A stretch of 64,000 nucleotides of DNA, from positions 248,001 through 312,000 of the forward strand of contig OENT01000014.1 in NCBI GenBank assembly GCA_900239685.1, read 5' to 3'. This document shows positions 1-11,589 of this stretch, in pieces. The translations under genes and the position numbers were made by a program. Every line of letters starts with the position of its first letter. The stretch's first letter is position 1. Under the pieces are notes generated by a model. That model was given only the letters and a program-made list of their open reading frames with translations. It was not told the DNA's origin and did not search any database. This DNA comes from Rotaria macrura (taxonomy: Eukaryota; Rotifera; Eurotatoria; Philodinida; Philodinidae).

Positions 1-853
1 GTGTAGATTAAGTTTGATTTTTTATCTCTAGCTAATATCATTCATAGATTTACTATGTTCGCTATGAATATCGTGGATTTCTATCTATAACAATAAAAAG
101 AGAAAATCAATTCACGAATAAACATTCAACTGATCATAGGTCGAATGGATTTTTTGAGAGAGAGAGAAAAATCTTCAGTATGAAAGTGAACGAAGTTTCA
201 GCTGCATAAAACTTTGTTCTTGAAATAGTTCATTTCTTTTGTAACTTGAAACAAGAAGCTATACTACTGTTTCGGTCACACTGAAGATGAACTCTAATCT
301 GAAACATGTTGTGCGAGCAAATTCATCAGCGACTATAGATGGCCCGAAAAATATTACTACTTGCAGATTTTGTTCATCTAAGAGATCAATGTGAGTACCG
401 TAAGTTGTTTTTACATCATAGGTGTTTACACAATATATGCTTAGTTGTAGGATGGACGAAAATCATTGAAAATATCATTCTGAAATACTATTGTTGAGAT
501 CTTTATTCAGAAAGCTTCTGTTCGAAATTGAAAAGCGATTTTCATAGTAAACAGAAAATGAAAATTTAAATATCTCCAGATCAATGATCTCTGACAAATT
601 ATAAGGCAATTGAAAATGTTCTTAAATGTCATAATAAATGAATTTATAAATCAACGAAACTGCATTCTTTAAATAAACTATCGATTCATCACCAATACAA
701 TCGAATTGATCATAGTATTTTATTTTTTATAAAGAAACTCTGATAGCAAAAAAAGCAATAAGGATTTTCATTACAAATATTATTTCTCTGTATAAATAGT
801 TTTCATTGAAAATAAACTTTATAAATAAGAAAAAAAAATCTGTGAACATTAAT
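1..853. other. Region without a recognised gene
   Basis: AT-rich sequence downstream of the DUSP22-like gene. A short open stretch from the ATG at 286 ends at a GTGAGT-like donor near 391 and contains a CxxC pair, so it could be a lone first exon on the plus strand, but no partner exon was found. Confidence 0.4.
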
Positions 854-1858
854 TTATGCAGAAAACATTTGATCAAGAAGATTTTGAGACTCGGGTGTCA
901 ACGGAGATGAATCTAGATTTTGAAACATTTGATCAAGATCAGTATTAGTTTTATCATTATCCGACGATGGAGTAATGTCATCATTTTTCGTTGATATCTG
1001 TAAACGATCAATATCAATCAATTTTCCTGTAAGTCGACGTTGCTCTTGATCGTAGAGAGCTAAGTTTTTTATAGCAAATGCAATATCATCATTAATCATA
1101 TTAAATGAACCGAATTTCGAAAAAAGTCGTTCACGTTCCTTGGCGAAAGATTTCATGCATGTATAAAGTCTGTAACAACAAATCTTTTTACTTACCTGCA
1201 CCATTAATTGATCATAAAAATACTTCAGTTGTCGTTGAAATGAGAAATTCGGATCTACCAATGTTCTTACACCACGAAGGCTATTGATGGCATCCGACCA
1301 TGATATACCCGTAATGGTCATCAAATAAATACAAGCAACAGATGGACTTCGACTTTTTCCTTCCACGCTAGGAAAAAAATTATAAAATTATTTACAACAA
1401 TGTATGCATCAGTTAATACCAATGAATAAGGACTTTGCCATGATTTAGTCGAGCACTGTGAATAAAATCATTACATTGTTCTGCATATTGTAATAAATCT
1501 TGTGATATATGATCTCTAGCTGTGATTAGAAGATATTCACGATGCTTCAAAAAAGAACAGAGAACACGAAATTCAGATTTTTTTTTGTCAGTGGCGATGT
1601 CAGATGTACACTCCTCTTCTGAATTCATCAATATTCTCAGTTCGTTTTTTCATATCTTACATTGAATGGACTAATAGGTTTTGCTTGGATTGAAATAACA
1701 TGAGTGATACCAAATTCATCGAGTACTTTGCCTTGCCGAGCCACAATAGCACTTGTAACATAGACACCAGGCAGTATCTAAGCATTTCGAATATTCATTA
1801 ATGTTTCAATGTTTTTTTCCTAGCTTCACATTCTCACCTCACTCATTCCTTGACCCAT
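854..1858 (-). CDS. DUSP22: DUSP22/JSP1-like dual-specificity phosphatase
   Basis: Small atypical dual-specificity protein phosphatase of the DUSP22/DUSP15 group, which in animals acts on JNK and other signalling proteins. Exons (5' to 3') are 1858-1838, 1777-1661, 1544-1420 and 1367-854, giving 258 residues. The N-terminus MGQGMSEILPGVYV matches the MGxGM..ILPGLY start of vertebrate DUSP22, including the Gly2 used for N-myristoylation. The active site HCVEGKSRS (HCx5R) is assembled across an intron and places the catalytic Cys at residue 88. The 'NPNxxFQRQL' signature follows. A 57-base in-frame segment at 1195-1139 has GT/AG ends and may be a fourth intron; removing it gives 239 residues. 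The tail after about residue 175 is acidic and unlike vertebrate tails. The start lies 86 bases after the stop of the pseudouridine synthase gene. Confidence 0.9.
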
Positions 1859-1888
1859 AGTTGATAAGCACGTGTGTTATTATCACAT

Positions 1889-1903
1889 CTAGAAAGAAAA
1901 CGA
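1889..1903 (-). promoter_or_regulatory. Splice-acceptor-like site between two same-strand genes
   Basis: On the minus strand a pyrimidine run ends in AG at 1890-1889, only 30 bases before the DUSP22-like ATG at 1858, and lies in the short gap after the upstream stop at 1945. Bdelloids are known to add a spliced leader by trans-splicing, so this could be a trans-splice acceptor that separates an operon-like transcript. A cis-spliced 5' leader intron is the alternative. Confidence 0.45.
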
Positions 1904-1944
1904 AAAACAAGTATCTCCATGCTGTTTCTTCTTCTTATAGTTTT

Positions 1945-3501
1945 TTATCGATTAATAGCATCTTCAAATTCTTGATCAACTTGTTGTTCAAATGGTTTAT
2001 TCATATCTAAGTCATCAGGAAATTTTAGGTTTAGTCTTTCAAGCGTTTCATAAAAATAAGGAAATGGTGATGCACAATAATGAACAACTGCACGTTGCCG
2101 TCGATATTTCTTGGGTAAATCAAAATTTGTTAAATGTAAATGAAGTGGACATGTAATTTGTTGACCATAGAGATCAAGTGCAAGACGAACATGTTTAGTT
2201 AATTGCTGAAGAATAAAATAGAAAAGGTTTTATTAGTTCGTATTTTGAAATAGAATGAATTCAATCACAACTTGTTTAGTTGGATAAATTTTATGCTTTA
2301 TTGGATTGATATACATAGGTACACCGGCAACAAATTTGACCCGATTCCAATATTTATTATCACCCAGTAATGGAGCAGATTGACGTAAGCAATAAATTTC
2401 AACGAAATCCCATGTACCTACAGATGTCGAATAAAATTAATTGAATTCAATATCAAAGATAACAACAAAAGATTTGTTTTCTTTTTCCTAGATTCTTACA
2501 AGATGTAGTTTTGAATTCGACTAAAGCAACTTTTAATTCATCGTTTGTAGATAATGTACGATGTTTAATGGTACCTGTATAGATACGACCTTGTTTTAAT
2601 GCATTCGACGTTGCATCGAATACTTCGTAGGACTGAAAAACAATCAAGGTAGAACATTTAATATTTATTTCTTCATGTCGAAAACGTTCTGTACCAAATA
2701 TTGCCCATTATACAAATGTCTTTCAATCATAATGTGGTGTGAATCTTCAAGTTTACGTGGAATATCTGTTGTTATACCACTAAAATAAGATCTATTTATT
2801 GAGACTTTATGAATATTAGAAACAATTATGTGAATTGATTTTAATTTCTTACTATAATGTCAAGTAGGGTTCTCTTAATTTTCGAAATGAACGCATCGCA
2901 GTACTCTTTATATCGTCTTGCAATTTCGAATTTTGAGTATAAATTAATAAGCCACTTGGTTCACTACAATACAGATATATATATCTCTGAAAAATCGTTT
3001 ACTCAATCATAAGATCAATGCTATGTACTTTGGTGTGCGTATACAAGGGAAAAAATGATCCCATTTAAGAGCAAGTCGAAACTGTGGCATGTGATATTGA
3101 ATGGTACATGGATTAGACACTTTAGTCTTATAATTGTCTGCTGTCTCTTCTTCTCCTTCTTCTTCTTGATCATTTTTTCGATCCCATGTTTCATCTGAAT
3201 ACGAAAGTTAACAACTGAATAAGAAAAAAGAGAGTATTAATAGCAATACCAAGAACCATAACACCAGGTGGTTTATTGCAAACAAGTATTTGTTCATCAT
3301 GAAGGATCGTATTGTTTAGAATACAGCTAACTAAATCTTTTGGTTGACGAATTGGATTCGCTTGAGACAAATAGTGGACATATCTTTGATTTGATTGACA
3401 AAATCGAGGACTTGAAGTACAAAAATGAAATTACCTCAAATAAATGTTCAGCAAATCAAAGCAAATTACCCATTGAATAGGAAACGTTGAAGTATGTTCA
3501 T
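1945..3501 (-). CDS. RluA-family pseudouridine synthase, RPUSD3/4-like
   Basis: Predicted mitochondrial RNA pseudouridine synthase of the RluA superfamily (RPUSD3/RPUSD4 group). Eight exons: 3501-3470, 3410-3250, 3194-3029, 2963-2853, 2779-2695, 2632-2500, 2417-2272 and 2205-1945, giving 364 residues, similar to human RPUSD3/4 length. Family marks in order: 'ILVCNKPPGVMVL' (the INKPPG motif), 'PSGLLIYTQNS' (the TSGLLL strand), 'REPYLTLYGITTDIP' (the K.Y.A...G step), 'LLGDNKYW' (PVLGDxKYG) and a C-terminal fold with 'LHLHLTNFDLPKKY'. The short N-terminus MNILQRFLFNG lacks acidic residues, as expected of a mitochondrial presequence. The canonical catalytic motif RLDxxTSG reads RTPNEPSG here (residues 117-124), so the catalytic Asp is not seen at its usual place. 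The gene sits just upstream of the DUSP22-like gene on the same strand. Confidence 0.8.
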
Positions 3502-4165
3502 GTTGACGGGTGATACTAGTATGAAAAACTATGAATGAATCGATAGATGGATTAGTGATCAGTCAGTCATTCGCGCAGTCAGTCAATTAATCAGGATGCA
3601 TCTAGTACCAATCATATCGAGTTTAAAAGAGAGACTATGATGTCGCTATCGGTAATACAAATTATCAAAAATGATTTTCTTGGATGATAATTTTCTTTCT
3701 CGAAATTTTTCGCCACGTCAGATTGACTAAAGATTCATATCTGTTATTTTAATCACTGATTCGATTTAATAAACACGAAATTACGCTAGTATTTCCAATT
3801 TTTTCAACATCAAACAATTCAACTGAGAGATTTTATAAGCAACTAACGTTAGTAGTGGTTTGTTAAAATCGAATAGTCATTTATCACGCTTAAGTCAAAC
3901 GTTTGATTATTTAAAACAATTGCTTTCTGTGGGTTTAAACTTTAAATTAGAAGTAGACGACTTTTTGACTCGTTGTATTTATTAGTTATCATTACAATGA
4001 AACATTTTTAATGGAATAAAAAACAGGAAAGAACGTACAATCTTAAAAACCAAATAAAGATAGAACAAGAACTCGCATTAATTTTACTCGCAGTTTTGTG
4101 TAATATTATACTATATTCAGTTCGAATAGCAAGTGTATCATTACCGAACCATGCAGCATACGAAG
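3502..4165. other. Intergenic, no gene seen
   Basis: AT-rich sequence upstream of the pseudouridine synthase start and left of the hAT element. No coding signal or promoter element could be defended. Confidence 0.4.
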
Positions 4166-5231
4166 TTGATGGTCAGGGTTGCCACCTCTTCCGCTTTTCG
4201 TGCAAACCATGTTACATGTTAAAAATGTGTACAGAATAAAACCTGCTATTGTTGAAGCAATTCTTATTGCTAACACATGCAGTGAGTGATCACTATTTTT
4301 TCTGGTTTATAAAATCAATGGAAGAAGAACACTAGTAGCTTGTCTATGTACGAGTGGATGTGCTTCGATGCCTATTCGTAAAGTAAAAGAACATCACACC
4401 CAACATTGGAAACAATTTTTCTCGAAGTCATGGATAGTACGATTATAGTTGAAGATGAAAATGATTATAATCATGAAAATTTAATACCAACAACACGAGT
4501 TTTAAAATCAAATGAAAATACAAATGTCTAAGCCGTCTTACATGCTTGTGAAAAGAAGAGAAAAAAAGGCCGTGTTTAATTCACAGTGATTACTTGATTC
4601 TCAGCTCGGATCATTTGTACGAGAGTACAGATCGGATTCAACTAAAGTTCTTTGCATTGCCTGCAATGAACATTTTTCAATCCATTATGGTGGAAAGAAT
4701 TATATTGACCGGCATATAAAGTTGGAAAGGCACATGTATAAGATAAAATCATTTAACATAAATCGACAATTGATAAATTCAACAATGAAGTCCAATAAGG
4801 AGTGCGAAGAAGTAGCAGCTGTAGAAGATACTTTTTTTACTTAGAGATTCTCGTAAACGAATATCAGCCGATTTAGTAGCTGCTGAGTTACAAATTCATT
4901 GAAATTCCTCATTGTCTTGTATTGGTATGCATCCATATTTGTTATCTCATCAAGATTTACTGGGAGCAATCAGTTCTAACAACAACAATGCATTAAAGCA
5001 TAGCGGGTCAAGTAAAATTTCTATTTTTTTGTTGATTTTCTCTTTTACATATTTTGAAACTTTGGTGAAATAAAACGGAATGCCACATATATCGATATGC
5101 AAAAATATCTAATATTCTCAGATATACTAAAACTCTAATAAATACGTTTCCGCTATTTCTGTTTTTTTTCCGCTTTTCAAGTTCAGCTCTCCGCTTTTTA
5201 GACTTGATGAGGTGGTAACCCTGGTGATGCT
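4166..5231. mobile_element. Decayed hAT-type DNA transposon with TIRs and 8-bp TSD
   Basis: The left end at 4174 reads CAGGGTTGCCACCTC. The right end, read inward from 5223 on the opposite strand, reads CAGGGTTACCACCTC, so the terminal inverted repeats match at 14 of 15 bases. They begin with CAG as in many hAT elements. Flanking 8-base duplications ttgatggt (4166-4173) and gtgatgct (5224-5231) agree at 6 of 8 positions. Short subterminal repeats CCGCTTTT occur near both ends. An interior open stretch, 4596-4844, encodes a zinc-finger-like C-x2-C...H...H module typical of the N-terminus of hAT-like transposases and their domesticated relatives. The rest of the transposase is absent or beyond recognition, and the element is only about 1.05 kb, so it cannot move by itself. 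Confidence 0.75.
4596..4844 (+). pseudogene. Transposase N-terminal zinc-finger fragment
   Basis: Open stretch of 83 codons inside the hAT element. It contains VLCIACNEHFSIHYGG followed by IDRHIKLERH, a BED-like C-x2-C-(n)-H-x5-H arrangement, and then a stretch ending EEVAAVEDTFFT that resembles the linker after this finger in hAT-like proteins. It starts without an ATG in frame and stops at TAG. No catalytic DDE region was found downstream, so this is a fragment rather than a working gene. Confidence 0.55.
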
Positions 5232-5986
5232 TTATATTTATTCTTTCGTTGATGTAGCCTTGATTAAGAACATGAATAAAACACGCTTGACTAGCATCAA
5301 CAATCAACCAACCTTTGTCGTTATATAAGCAATATGATACGATGTTTATTCTTTCATTTATACAAATGGCAACAGCCCAAAAGTGATCAAATGTGGACAA
5401 TGGACGCATATCAAAACGTCTTTCACAAATGGAATCGTTAATACTAATTAAAGATTGTGAATCTTTGGAACATTTTATATTTTCAATATATTCATTCTCT
5501 GAGCAGCATTCTTGTTGTCTGCTATATGACAGCAGGGTATTATCCACACACATCTAAAAAAAGCTTTTCTTAAATATTCCCTTTACCGATACAACCAATC
5601 CAACACAATATACCATTTACAGACTTCTTAACCGTTCTCATTAATCTCCAAATCACCCTCACTCATATTGATACTGTCTAGGATCGCTTTCTTCGCTCTT
5701 CAAAATGGGATTGAAAACGTCTGAGAAAAAAGGCTGGTCCGGTTTCATCGTATTGAACAGACATCATTCAGATTCGTGTATCAGTAGTAGTAGTCGAGTG
5801 TGGGCATTAATGTTCTACATTGAAATCCACATACATTAGCGCATATCCATTTCCCAATGAATAAATCGAGAAGATTTTAATTTGTTATATATTAGAACGA
5901 GAAAAGGAAAAAATGTGGCATATTCTTTTTAGCACACATGTCGGCGATTATGAACTTCGTCTACGGCTGTAAACGACCTATATACA
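5232..5986. other. Flank of hAT element, no recognised gene
   Basis: A minus-strand open frame runs from 5553 across the transposon end to 5008. Its part outside the element (about 110 codons) resembles no family I know. It may be part of a host exon that was interrupted, or chance. Confidence 0.3.
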
Positions 5987-6239
5987 CCCCCCCCCCCCTA
6001 CCAGACGACCATAAACAGCCTTACTTTAGCAGTTTATACGGTCTAGTATTACGGTCGTATGTAGCCTGGCCGTATATCCAGAAGATTCATTCCCACAATA
6101 GGGCTCGATCANCCCCCCCCCCCCCCTACCAGACGACCATAAACAGCCTTACTTTAGCAGTTTATACGGTCTAGTATTACGGTCGTATGTAGCCTGGCCG
6201 TATATCCAGAAGATTCATTCCCACAATAGGGCTCGATCA
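5987..6239. repeat. Exact tandem duplication flanking an undetermined base
   Basis: Unit 1 (5987-6111) and unit 2 (6113-6239) each start with a run of 12-14 C and continue with the same 113 bases from TACCAGACGACC to GCTCGATCA, with no difference seen. A single n lies between them at 6112. Identity plus the n and the C-runs point to an assembly join over a hard-to-sequence homopolymer rather than a biological repeat. Confidence 0.85.
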
Positions 6240-8087
6240 GATCCTATCGGAATCTCATGGGATTCTCTCGGACTTCACCATGATCCCAAAGGAAAATTGT
6301 CGGATTCCTGGGTGAGCATCTACAGTCTGATCTCTGGTATTGGTATCCGATGATTTCCGAGAGTCAGAATCAGAGAGCTGGGCTCTGTTAACAATCATCT
6401 GGAACCAGTCCACATTTCATGAATATGATAGGATTCTGGCGAACATGAATGACGTGGGTAGCCAGAGTATAAGTTCATAGAAACTCCTTAATGAACTCGG
6501 ATGATTGCAATGACAGCTTTTCAAAAACCCTTCTGAGCTAAATGCTTATGTTGCTTGAATAATATGCAATAGAATTATATAAATTTTGCATAACACATCT
6601 AAAGATGTTCGTCGGATCCTATTCATAATGGATCGGAACCGGATAGTAGAAACTGATTGTCGGAACCGACAATCAAATATAAGGTTGAGTTCGTAAAAAT
6701 CTGGCATTCAGATCCGTTGTTGATTTCTTAACCTGGAATTCCAACGGATTTAAGTCGGATGCCAGAATCCTACCAGATCTGATAAGATTGGGTATCTGAT
6801 TCACTCACCTGGGTATGAAGCACTATTTCCCTGTATATGACACGGCAATATACGATCGTATTATTGGACCATCTACTTTGCCGTATTTAACCTCTCAGGA
6901 TATTCATTCCGATAGCTGCATTGGATTGGATTTTGTGATGAATTTCTATAAACCGACGATTTTCTGGTTGCGAACCGACATTCGGATCCTTAGGATTGGA
7001 ATCCGACAACATCTGATATAGGGTTTTGACAGATTTCTAATAACGTCATCAGGTACTTATTAGCATACAAAGAATAAACCACTATGTTCTTGTCAGACCC
7101 GTTACTCATTCGTCAACCAGGATTCCGATAGGATTTTGTCGGTTGGTCGGATTCAATCACGTGAGCAGGAAAAACACTTTATGTTAAGTGAGATCACTGA
7201 GAAGGTAATTGTTTTCTGACGAAACCGGCTCTATCAAACGAATGGATAGTCTTCTCATGTGTTATAAACCTCGTTCGTGATTGAATATTTGACTTGACTT
7301 CGCTCAGTTTTATGCATTGATAAACGAAAATTGTTCATGTTACTGCTGTGTTATCAAAACACACTTTTTTCAATGTTCATTAAGCATCAATTAATTGTTA
7401 GAAAAATATTTTAAAAATATATAATTCAGACGTAACAGACGAGAAAAGCAGAAATGAATAAAAATACATATTAACAGCAAAAAAAAATCATAATAAAAAA
7501 TATAATAAAGCAACACGATAAAACAATTAAAATCACAATTCAGTCGACTTATTCATTTCATTATAGTGATTTCGTTTATTTGACGTTACATAATTTTATT
7601 TATAATTAATGTAAGCCTTTTAATGCTTACTCGTTATTAATATTATTCAATTGAAACAGTATTGACAGTGAGACGATCATTACAATGTCTTGAAATGAAC
7701 GTCTGTTAATGAATGAACGATCTACGGCACGACAATATGAAAGACTGGAAACGACGTATGATTAATGAACTGCATAGAGGGCATTAAAATCGAAAAGTAA
7801 ATCGCATAAAAAATGGTTATGGGATATTCATTGGTCGTCCCATACAGTAAACTCAAATGTAAACAAAAATGGGATTTCTAGACAAAAATTCATTAAATAA
7901 AATCCATTGAGCAGAAAATATTGCCAAAGTGCACCAATTACTTTCAATACTTTGTTAATAAAAACAAGCATGAATCATCGAATCGTGACAACAATATACC
8001 AGTTGAAAAAATTCATTTTACTTTTTTCTCCTACTATATAAAATAATAAATATCATTTTAAATATAGTTATACGTTTTTATTTTGTA
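6240..8087. repeat. Degenerate repeats rich in TCGGATTC words, then plain intergenic DNA
   Basis: From 6240 to about 7170 words such as TCGGATTC, GGATCC and GTCGGAACCGAC recur on both strands, with ends resembling CAGGTGAGTGAATC (inverted near 6780-6812 and degraded near 7155-7175). This looks like piled-up, old short DNA transposons. The stretch at 6815-6930 is a diverged relative of the 5987-6239 unit (CCGTAT...CATTC words). From 7180 to 8087 there is AT-rich sequence with no gene seen. Confidence 0.4.
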
Positions 8088-8094
8088 GACGTAT

Positions 8095-10072
8095 ATGGCA
8101 TCATCAACACCACAATTTCAAACCTTAATAACAGTAATTTTCGAATTAGATTAGGAATTGATTTTGATTCGTACTTTTGCAGATAGGGGAATTTCGTGAA
8201 TTAATCAATAAACATTTTGAAAGTAATCAGGCTTCATTATTATTATTTCTATGGTAACTTGATTATGACTTTTATTTAGAAAAAATTTCTGAAGGTGAAA
8301 TATACGACGCTAGAGATATTGAGCGTTTTAATAAAATCGATGAATATACTTTAATGTTTATACAACATGGTCAATTTGCTACTAGCTTTAATCAAGATCG
8401 AGCATTACACATATTTGATGAATCAATGAGTTGGCGAAAACAGCATAATGTTTATGGTAAAAAAAAATAACTTCGCCGAAATAAAACTATCACGAAAAAT
8501 TTGATTGTAGATATTTCTACGACTGCATTTCCAGCCGAGTATTCTGATCGAAATATAATCTATTATAAAAACTGTGATAAAATGAATCATCCAATACGTA
8601 AAAAAAACAATTTTTATTTGATTTAATATTTTAATTTTTTGATTATTAGTTCATTTTGTCATTCGCAATCTTAGGAAAGGGCATGAGGATAATGAAGCAA
8701 TTAAACGTTTTATAACATACAATTTTGAAAAACATATTCGAGAAAGTCCTGGTAAACATATTGTTGTTCTTTTCGATATGAGTGGTGCTGGTATTGGAAA
8801 TATGGTAAGCAGAACTGCTTTACTTCCGAATCCTCTTTGGAAGAACTTAAGACAGATTGTCATATTTCGGTTACTAGTTCAGAGAGCATATAGTATATCA
8901 TTTTGAGTTAACTAAAAGTTCAGCCCATGGTAAATTTGGTTGAGTTTCATCTTTCAATTAAAATTGATGATAATAACAGTTAAAATCGAAAGTATATAAT
9001 ATTCATATCTCAATAGATGACGGTCATTATTTTAAATTTACTATCTATTCTATAACACCTACGTGAATCGTATTATTATTACTGAACTCTTTTGTTCGCG
9101 GTATTTTTCATACGGCTATTAAAGAAAACTATAAAGAATGTGTTGCTTAATTTGGCTTTACAATACACTATGAAATGTGAAAACAAGTCTTGATTTGCAT
9201 GGCATTTTCGAAGCTATGTGTTTTCAAGTAGAGAGCGAATGCACAATAGCGACGCCCAAACTATTTCTACTATTCACTTCCCAAGACGAAGGATCTGATA
9301 TTCGGGAAAGGTCGGATAAATTCAGGTATCCCATGAAATCCTGTTGAATTCATATTTAAAGAAAAACATAATTAAACTCAAATCAGATCAAAATAATATT
9401 AAAAAAATAAAGTATCTACATACTTATATATATGGATTTGGATACTTTCGTACAATTTTAAATCGTTGGATCTTATTGTCGGAATCCAACGTCGAAATCT
9501 GACGGATAGTGATGGTTTTCTTCAGTCGGAAACTGTCAGATAGTTTCGGATTCGACCTGCGTCTGTTTATTTGAATTATTTGTAATATAAGAATTCAGTT
9601 GAGGATCGGTTGCATCTGAAAAATAAATAAGTTAAAACCACCTGATGAGTGATCGTTGAATAAATAATGCTATTTGTTTGCTTTATTTTTTATTTAATCA
9701 TTTTAACATTATTGTATTCAGGATTATGATATTATTAAATTTATTATTGCTAGTATGCAAACCTATTATCCAGGCTTACTAGGTATATTTGTAGAAAATT
9801 AATTTTAATTATATATATATACATTCATATCTATTTTGTAGCCTATCTTCTTATGTTTAAAATGCCGTTTCTTTTATCAGGTAATATTTTTGAAGTATTT
9901 ATTACAAAGAAAAATGCTTTTTCTCGTAGCGGCTTGGAAGTTAATTCGGACTTGGATGTCGAGTGACGCTGATCGATATGTCAAATTTACTGATAGTAAA
10001 TCAATCTTGGATTATATTTCCTCGGATCAATTACCAAAACGGATGGGTGGTACTGCTGATGAAAGCGAATGA
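8095..10072 (+). CDS. CRAL-TRIO domain protein, MOSPD2-like N-terminal half
   Basis: Lipid-binding Sec14/CRAL-TRIO protein closest to the N-terminal half of MOSPD2. Eight exons: 8095-8133, 8183-8222, 8280-8456, 8511-8597, 8650-8804, 9722-9782, 9842-9880 and 9930-10072, giving 246 residues. Matches to MOSPD2 in order: YDARDIERFN, FDESMSWRKQHNV, HIVVLFDMSGAGIGNMD, QTYYPGLLAYLLMFKMPFLL, AAWKLIRTWM, and the end LDYISSDQLPKRMGGT. The C-terminal MSP domain and membrane anchor of MOSPD2 are absent: the frame stops six residues (ADESE, stop) after the CRAL-TRIO domain, so the product is probably soluble. A pyrimidine-AG acceptor at 8088 sits just 6 bases before the ATG, so the 5' leader is spliced (cis or by a spliced leader). 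Intron 5 is 917 bases and holds degenerate repeats; the others are 48-59 bases. Confidence 0.87.
9270..9565. repeat. Degenerate repeat inside CRAL-TRIO intron
   Basis: This stretch carries the same TCGGATTC/GTCGGAA words as 6240-7170 and ends in GGATTCGACCTG, which read inward (CAGGTCGAATCC) resembles the CAGGTCGA terminus of the element at 13843. It accounts for the unusual length of this intron. It is a probable old short DNA transposon whose left end I could not fix. Confidence 0.4.
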
Positions 10073-11589
10073 TTCAATTCTAATGATTTCCTTGTTTTTG
10101 TATATTGAGAATGACAAAATATTTATAACTCTTTAATATATATTCTACTAACTTAGTTATAACTATATATATATATATATGTTAACAATAAAATGGAGAA
10201 AATGCTCTATAAAGGATGTGAACGTGAGTGAGTCTTCTTTTCAAAAACGTCGACACTCACGCCAACCCACACTCCATCCTAGGGTTAGAAGTATTTTACA
10301 TTATGAATGTCGATAATATATACCCATTCTTTTCGGATAGGATAGAGTTTGATGACAAAAGCTATGGTCAAAAGATAATGGTGACGAAGCGAGCTTGGAG
10401 TGAAGAAGGAGGCAAGTGTGAGTATGAATATGAATAGCCTTTCGTTTATATCAACCTCCAAACTTGCATCCTCATGTTCTAAGACTTTTATAATACGAAG
10501 CAAGATGCTTATAGAGACTATTGTTTTCCATTTTATTACTAGCCGTTTTAACATTGATGATTTGTCAGTCTTCTTTTTCCACTTGGGAATTTTCTCAATT
10601 GAGGACTCGATATTTGCAGAAAACATAGAAACAACAAACCTGTAGGAGTTTCATCTTTGTAAATCGAGAAGAAAGTAAGAAAGATTGAATATGAATAGAA
10701 TAATATTTCAAATTCAAGAGATGAACTATCGTCGTCGAGGAAAGATGTGGTTCTCTTTTTATTTACATTTCAACGTGCAATCTATACACTAGATGTGAAA
10801 TGATAAAAGCAACCATAATAAATACGACATCTAAAAGAAGTTAAATTCTTTTATTTCAGATGAGGTTCGATATCAGCTGTACCCCTATCTTTTCACAAAA
10901 AAATGACTCGTTTTGAAACAGATAAGAAAGACGTTGTGAAAAACAATATAAAGTCGACTAAAAGTAATGACAGTCAATATTACTGTTACAATAATTATAA
11001 AATTCGGAAAAAGATGACCTGAAAAGAAAATTATCAGATAGCGTGAGTATATATGTTAACGTACGACGAGGCTATATCCAAACCGTTTGAAGAAGTGCTA
11101 AGTAAATACGAGTCATCACTCGAACTCGAAAATTTCCTAAATTTTACTCGCCTGTTTGAATCGAGGCATTTGTTCAAAACCTTGTTCACTACTCTCATAG
11201 AAAAACCATAATTAATAAGATTACATTCCCGACGATTCAGAATCTACATCTAAATTAAATTGATTAAAGTCCGGCATCTTTTCAAAAGATTTCTCTCGAC
11301 CTATATATTCGAATGATGGTAAAGGATTAATGTATAGGTATTGTAGAATATATTTACATTTTTCTCGTTACGTTATTTTCGTTTTTCCTCAAAGTGTGTG
11401 CGCAAGTATGTAGTAGCATAAGAAAGAGTAGGTGAGTATTAGTTTATCCTTTTACTTTCGACATCCATAAACACAGTCACGCTCGCAAACAAAAACCAGT
11501 GTTCTCTACATGATTAATTATATCGTTCTTGATTCCTTAGAAGTATACTTTAATCACTGAAAAAACAAAATTAAAAACAATCCAATTAA
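10073..11589. other. Intergenic, no gene seen
   Basis: Contains an (AT)n tract near 10163-10181 and several overlapping open frames on both strands at 10228-10645 with no family resemblance, codon pattern or splice support. Otherwise there is plain AT-rich DNA between the convergent CRAL-TRIO and nucleotidyltransferase genes. Confidence 0.4.

Noticed and set aside
286-391. Short ATG-initiated stretch with a CxxC pair and a donor-like end
   Set aside because: No second exon could be found; too short to support alone.
5008-5553. 181-codon open frame on the minus strand
   Set aside because: It runs through the right end of the hAT element, has no family likeness and no splice context; the part outside the element may be a host relic but cannot be supported.
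10228-10645. Overlapping open frames on both strands
   Set aside because: Mutual antisense frames with no recognised motif; likely chance.
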